Assembly (NCBI GenBank): GCA_011523155.1
Contig: WTHL01000127.1
Location: 1-8,888 of the forward strand
Length of the DNA stretch: 8,888 bases
Reading direction: 5' to 3'
From: Synechococcus sp. PL34863bin_39
Lineage (GTDB): Bacteria > Cyanobacteriota > Cyanobacteriia > PCC-6307 > Cyanobiaceae
In this document: positions 6,910 through 8,888 of the stretch, in pieces
Position numbering within the stretch: position 1 is the stretch's first letter
Layout of the letters: every line of letters starts with the position of its first letter
Notes under the pieces: generated by a model
The model's input: only the letters and a program-made list of their open reading frames with translations
The model's database searches: none
Told to the model about the DNA's origin: nothing
Program-made: the position numbers and the translations under genes

Positions 6910-7605
6910 TCAGCGACTCAGGTCTGTCAGAAAACGATCCATGGCTCCCATCTGGCGGGTGAGGTCAGATCCTTCTCCGAACAGGGCGTCCTCGATGCCC
7001 TCTGGATCGGGGCGGTTCTCAAAGTTGGCAATCGCCCTGTGGCCATCGGGATCGTTTCGGAACAGCCACCAGGGTCCGGGAGCCTCGTGCTGAAGTGCAC
7101 CCTGAGCAAGGGGTTCCAGCCAGTAGGCGACTTTCCATTGGGCCACGAATCCCTTCCGACGGGTTCTGGCAACGTTGCCGATCCCAACAGCAGCATCTTC
7201 GAGCCTTCCGTTCACCATGGCGACGGGACCTGCCCAGGCTTCAGCAACGGCCTCGAAGTCGTCGTAGTCACTGGGCTGCGGTGCCACGGCAAGGAGAAGT
7301 CGGTCGTTGTCGTCGCTGAACCGACCACGCTTCAGATCCATCAGGGAGCAGCAGGCTGACGCGAGAGACGGGGCATCGCGCTGCGCCAGTGCTGCCGCAC
7401 CGGCATCGGGCCAGGCCATGACTGGATCGAGTCCAGCCTCGCGAAGCGCCTCGGTCAGGCGGATCACGACAGGCAGGAGACGCAATCCTTCGAAACGCCA
7501 GGTCACGGACCAGCGGTTTCCTTCTTCTTCGCGCAGGGCGTGGAGCAGCGACATCAGTGCCGCACCCTCCGCTGCTCTCAGATCGGCCGGCAGAGTTGGG
7601 CTCAC
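6910..7605 (-). CDS. DUF1995 family protein
   Basis: A 231-residue soluble protein matching DUF1995, a cyanobacterial and plastid family. In plants the domain occurs in LPA3, needed for photosystem II assembly, and at the end of a plastid adenylate kinase-like protein; the bacterial function is not established. Matching features are the N-terminal LPADLRAAEGAAL at 5-17, the strand-helix RWSVTWRFEGLRLLPVVIRL at 31-50, DRLLLAVAPQPSDY at 101-114, VNGRLEDAAVGIGNVARTRR at 131-150 and GPWWLFRNDPDG at 177-188. The start listed is GTG at 7605, which has no ribosome site. An ATG at 7554 (Met18) has GGAGG about 10 bases upstream, but starting there would remove the LPADL segment where the family alignment usually begins. 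The gene follows the desulfurase-like gene by 42 bases and precedes the DUF4330 gene by 28. Confidence 0.85.
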   Translation of the reverse strand: MSPTLPADLRAAEGAALMSLLHALREEEGNRWSVTWRFEGLRLLPVVIRLTEALREAGLDPVMAWPDAGAAALAQRDAPSLASACCSLMDLKRGRFSDDNDRLLLAVAPQPSDYDDFEAVAEAWAGPVAMVNGRLEDAAVGIGNVARTRRKGFVAQWKVAYWLEPLAQGALQHEAPGPWWLFRNDPDGHRAIANFENRPDPEGIEDALFGEGSDLTRQMGAMDRFLTDLSR

Positions 7606-7647
7606 AAGCTTGAAGACTGTCGTTGGAAAGTATCGCGTCCTTCCGCG

Positions 7648-8883
7648 TCAGCTGCAGTCCGAGGACAGATGATCCAGGGCTGCTGAGACGTGGCGACAGA
7701 CAGTCGCAAGCTGTTCCTGTCTGATCCAGGGTCCCAGGCTCAGACGCAGGCCGGAGCGCTGTTGGGCTGGTTCGAATCCCATGGCTGCCAAGACAGGGCT
7801 GCCGCTGTCTTTCCCTGACGCGCAGGCACTGCCGCTGCTGACGGCCACGCCCCGTTTCGCCAGTTCCCGCACCAACGCCCGTCCGGACAGGGGCTCCTTC
7901 CTTTGATCGCAGGCCAGCAGTGAGATGTGATGGGGAAGACGCCGATGTGGGTCACCGGTGAGTGTGAGACGAGGGTCCTGGAGCAGACCCTGGAGAAGCG
8001 TGTCGCGGTGGCGGCTGATCTCGGCAAGTGACGGGGAGATCCTGTCGCTCCCATCCCAGGGAGTCCAACGATCAAGCTGACTGAGGGCCTCAGCGAATCC
8101 GGCTATCAGTGCCACCGGTTGGGTTCCTGCCCTGAGGCCCTGCTCCTGACCTCCGCCACCCTGCATCGGTGTCAGCGTCCTCCGGATGTGAGGTCTGGTG
8201 AGAAGGCAACCGATGCCGCGTGGCCCCCCCAGTTTGTGAGCGGAGGCCGTCAACAGAGTTGCCGGCAGGGAACTCCAGTCGATCGTTCCTTGACTGAGCA
8301 CCTGGGTCGCATCCGTATGGAATGGGATGCCACGTTCCGCACAGGCGTTTCCGACCGTGTGCACCGGCTGGAGGGTGCCCACCTCGCTCTGGCCCCAGAT
8401 CAACGAGACGAGCACTGTTGGCGGAGCCAGGAGTGACTGGAGGCAGTCGAGTCGAATGCGTCCGAGGCCATCCACTGGCCAGGTCTGCACCTCCCAGCCC
8501 TGCGCCTTCAGTTGATGTGCTGCAGCTGTCACCGCCGGATGTTCCACCGCGGAAATCACCACGCGGCCTGGGGGACGACTGCAGGCCATCCCACCAAGGG
8601 CCAGGTGAACGGACTCGGTCGCTCCTGACGTGACGATCACGTCATCGGGGTTCGCATTCAACGCAGAAGCAACACGCAGGCGTGAGCGTTCCAGCAGGTC
8701 TGCAGCATCCAACCCCGGCTGATGAAGGCTGGATGGGTTGGCCCATGCTGTTCCGAGAGAGCGGACGATTGCATCGACAACGCCACTGCGTGGAGGAGCT
8801 GGGGCGCAGCTATCGAGATAAATCGAAGAACATGGGTCAGGCACCGAGCTTCTGTTCGGTCCTGGATCGTGTGCGCACTTCAA
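7648..8883 (-). CDS. class V aminotransferase, IscS/NifS-like cysteine desulfurase
   Basis: A PLP enzyme of the group that takes sulfur from cysteine as a persulfide for Fe-S clusters and thio-cofactors. Over 411 residues the core is intact: TSGATES at 85-91, EHPAV with the PLP-stacking His115, HTDATQ with Asp191 and Gln194, PLP-binding Lys217 in ASAHKLGGPRGIG (213-225), GGGGQEQGLRAGT at 242-254 and the sulfur-carrying Cys354 in SSGSACASG (349-357). Departures from classic IscS are LDSCAPAPP at 23-31 where LDxxATTP is usual, SVH where the ATESNN motif has NN, and GQSEVGT at 164-170 where NNEVGT is usual. It is therefore a divergent paralogue, not SufS, and a specialised sulfur acceptor is possible. 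The start is uncertain: TTG at 8883, GTG at 8844 (nearer the usual N-terminal length), or a codon beyond the right edge. Confidence 0.88.
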   Translation of the reverse strand: MKCAHDPGPNRSSVPDPCSSIYLDSCAPAPPRSGVVDAIVRSLGTAWANPSSLHQPGLDAADLLERSRLRVASALNANPDDVIVTSGATESVHLALGGMACSRPPGRVVISAVEHPAVTAAAHQLKAQGWEVQTWPVDGLGRIRLDCLQSLLAPPTVLVSLIWGQSEVGTLQPVHTVGNACAERGIPFHTDATQVLSQGTIDWSSLPATLLTASAHKLGGPRGIGCLLTRPHIRRTLTPMQGGGGQEQGLRAGTQPVALIAGFAEALSQLDRWTPWDGSDRISPSLAEISRHRDTLLQGLLQDPRLTLTGDPHRRLPHHISLLACDQRKEPLSGRALVRELAKRGVAVSSGSACASGKDSGSPVLAAMGFEPAQQRSGLRLSLGPWIRQEQLATVCRHVSAALDHLSSDCS

Positions 8884-8888
8884 GAGAG

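Overview
The window reads as an ordinary, gene-dense piece of a cyanobacterial chromosome. It most resembles a marine picocyanobacterium of the Synechococcus/Cyanobium group. The reasons are: GC near 60% (estimated by eye), very short intergenic gaps, cyanobacterial families (DUF4330, DUF1995, a stand-alone flavin-reductase-like domain of the cyanobacterial type), and a UvrC with a cyanobacterial-looking insert. The genus is an inference from protein style, not from a marker gene. There is no rRNA, tRNA, CRISPR array, insertion sequence or phage gene. No stretch over 300 bases lacks a gene; the longest gap is 73 bases.

The layout has three transcription blocks. (1) A minus-strand run reads from about 3545 down to the left edge: a flavin-reductase-like protein, uvrC, a small secreted four-cysteine protein, and a cryptochrome/photolyase-like (FeS-BCP/DPRP) gene that runs off the window at base 1. 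Gaps are 6, 10 and 34 bases, so this looks like one operon joining nucleotide excision repair to a photolyase-type protein. (2) A plus-strand pair diverges from it: coaD (coenzyme A synthesis) and a glutamine-rich coiled-coil protein, coupled by an ATGA overlap. (3) A second minus-strand run reads from the right edge down to 5023: a class V cysteine desulfurase-like protein, a DUF1995 protein, a DUF4330 membrane-anchored protein, and a DacB/PBP4-type D-Ala-D-Ala carboxypeptidase. Blocks 2 and 3 converge, and their last genes overlap by 26 bases.

Block 1 is functionally the most coherent, with two different routes for UV-damage repair side by side. Block 3 mixes sulfur/Fe-S chemistry, a family linked in plants to photosystem assembly, and peptidoglycan maturation, so co-transcription there need not mean shared function.

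I found no convincing new defence or mobile system. The items most worth following are the secreted four-cysteine protein between uvrC and the photolyase gene, the internally duplicated coiled-coil protein, the divergent cysteine desulfurase, a possible 16-codon leader ORF coupled to the flavin-reductase gene, a perfect 10-bp hairpin inside coaD, and a several-fold excess of GATC across the whole window.
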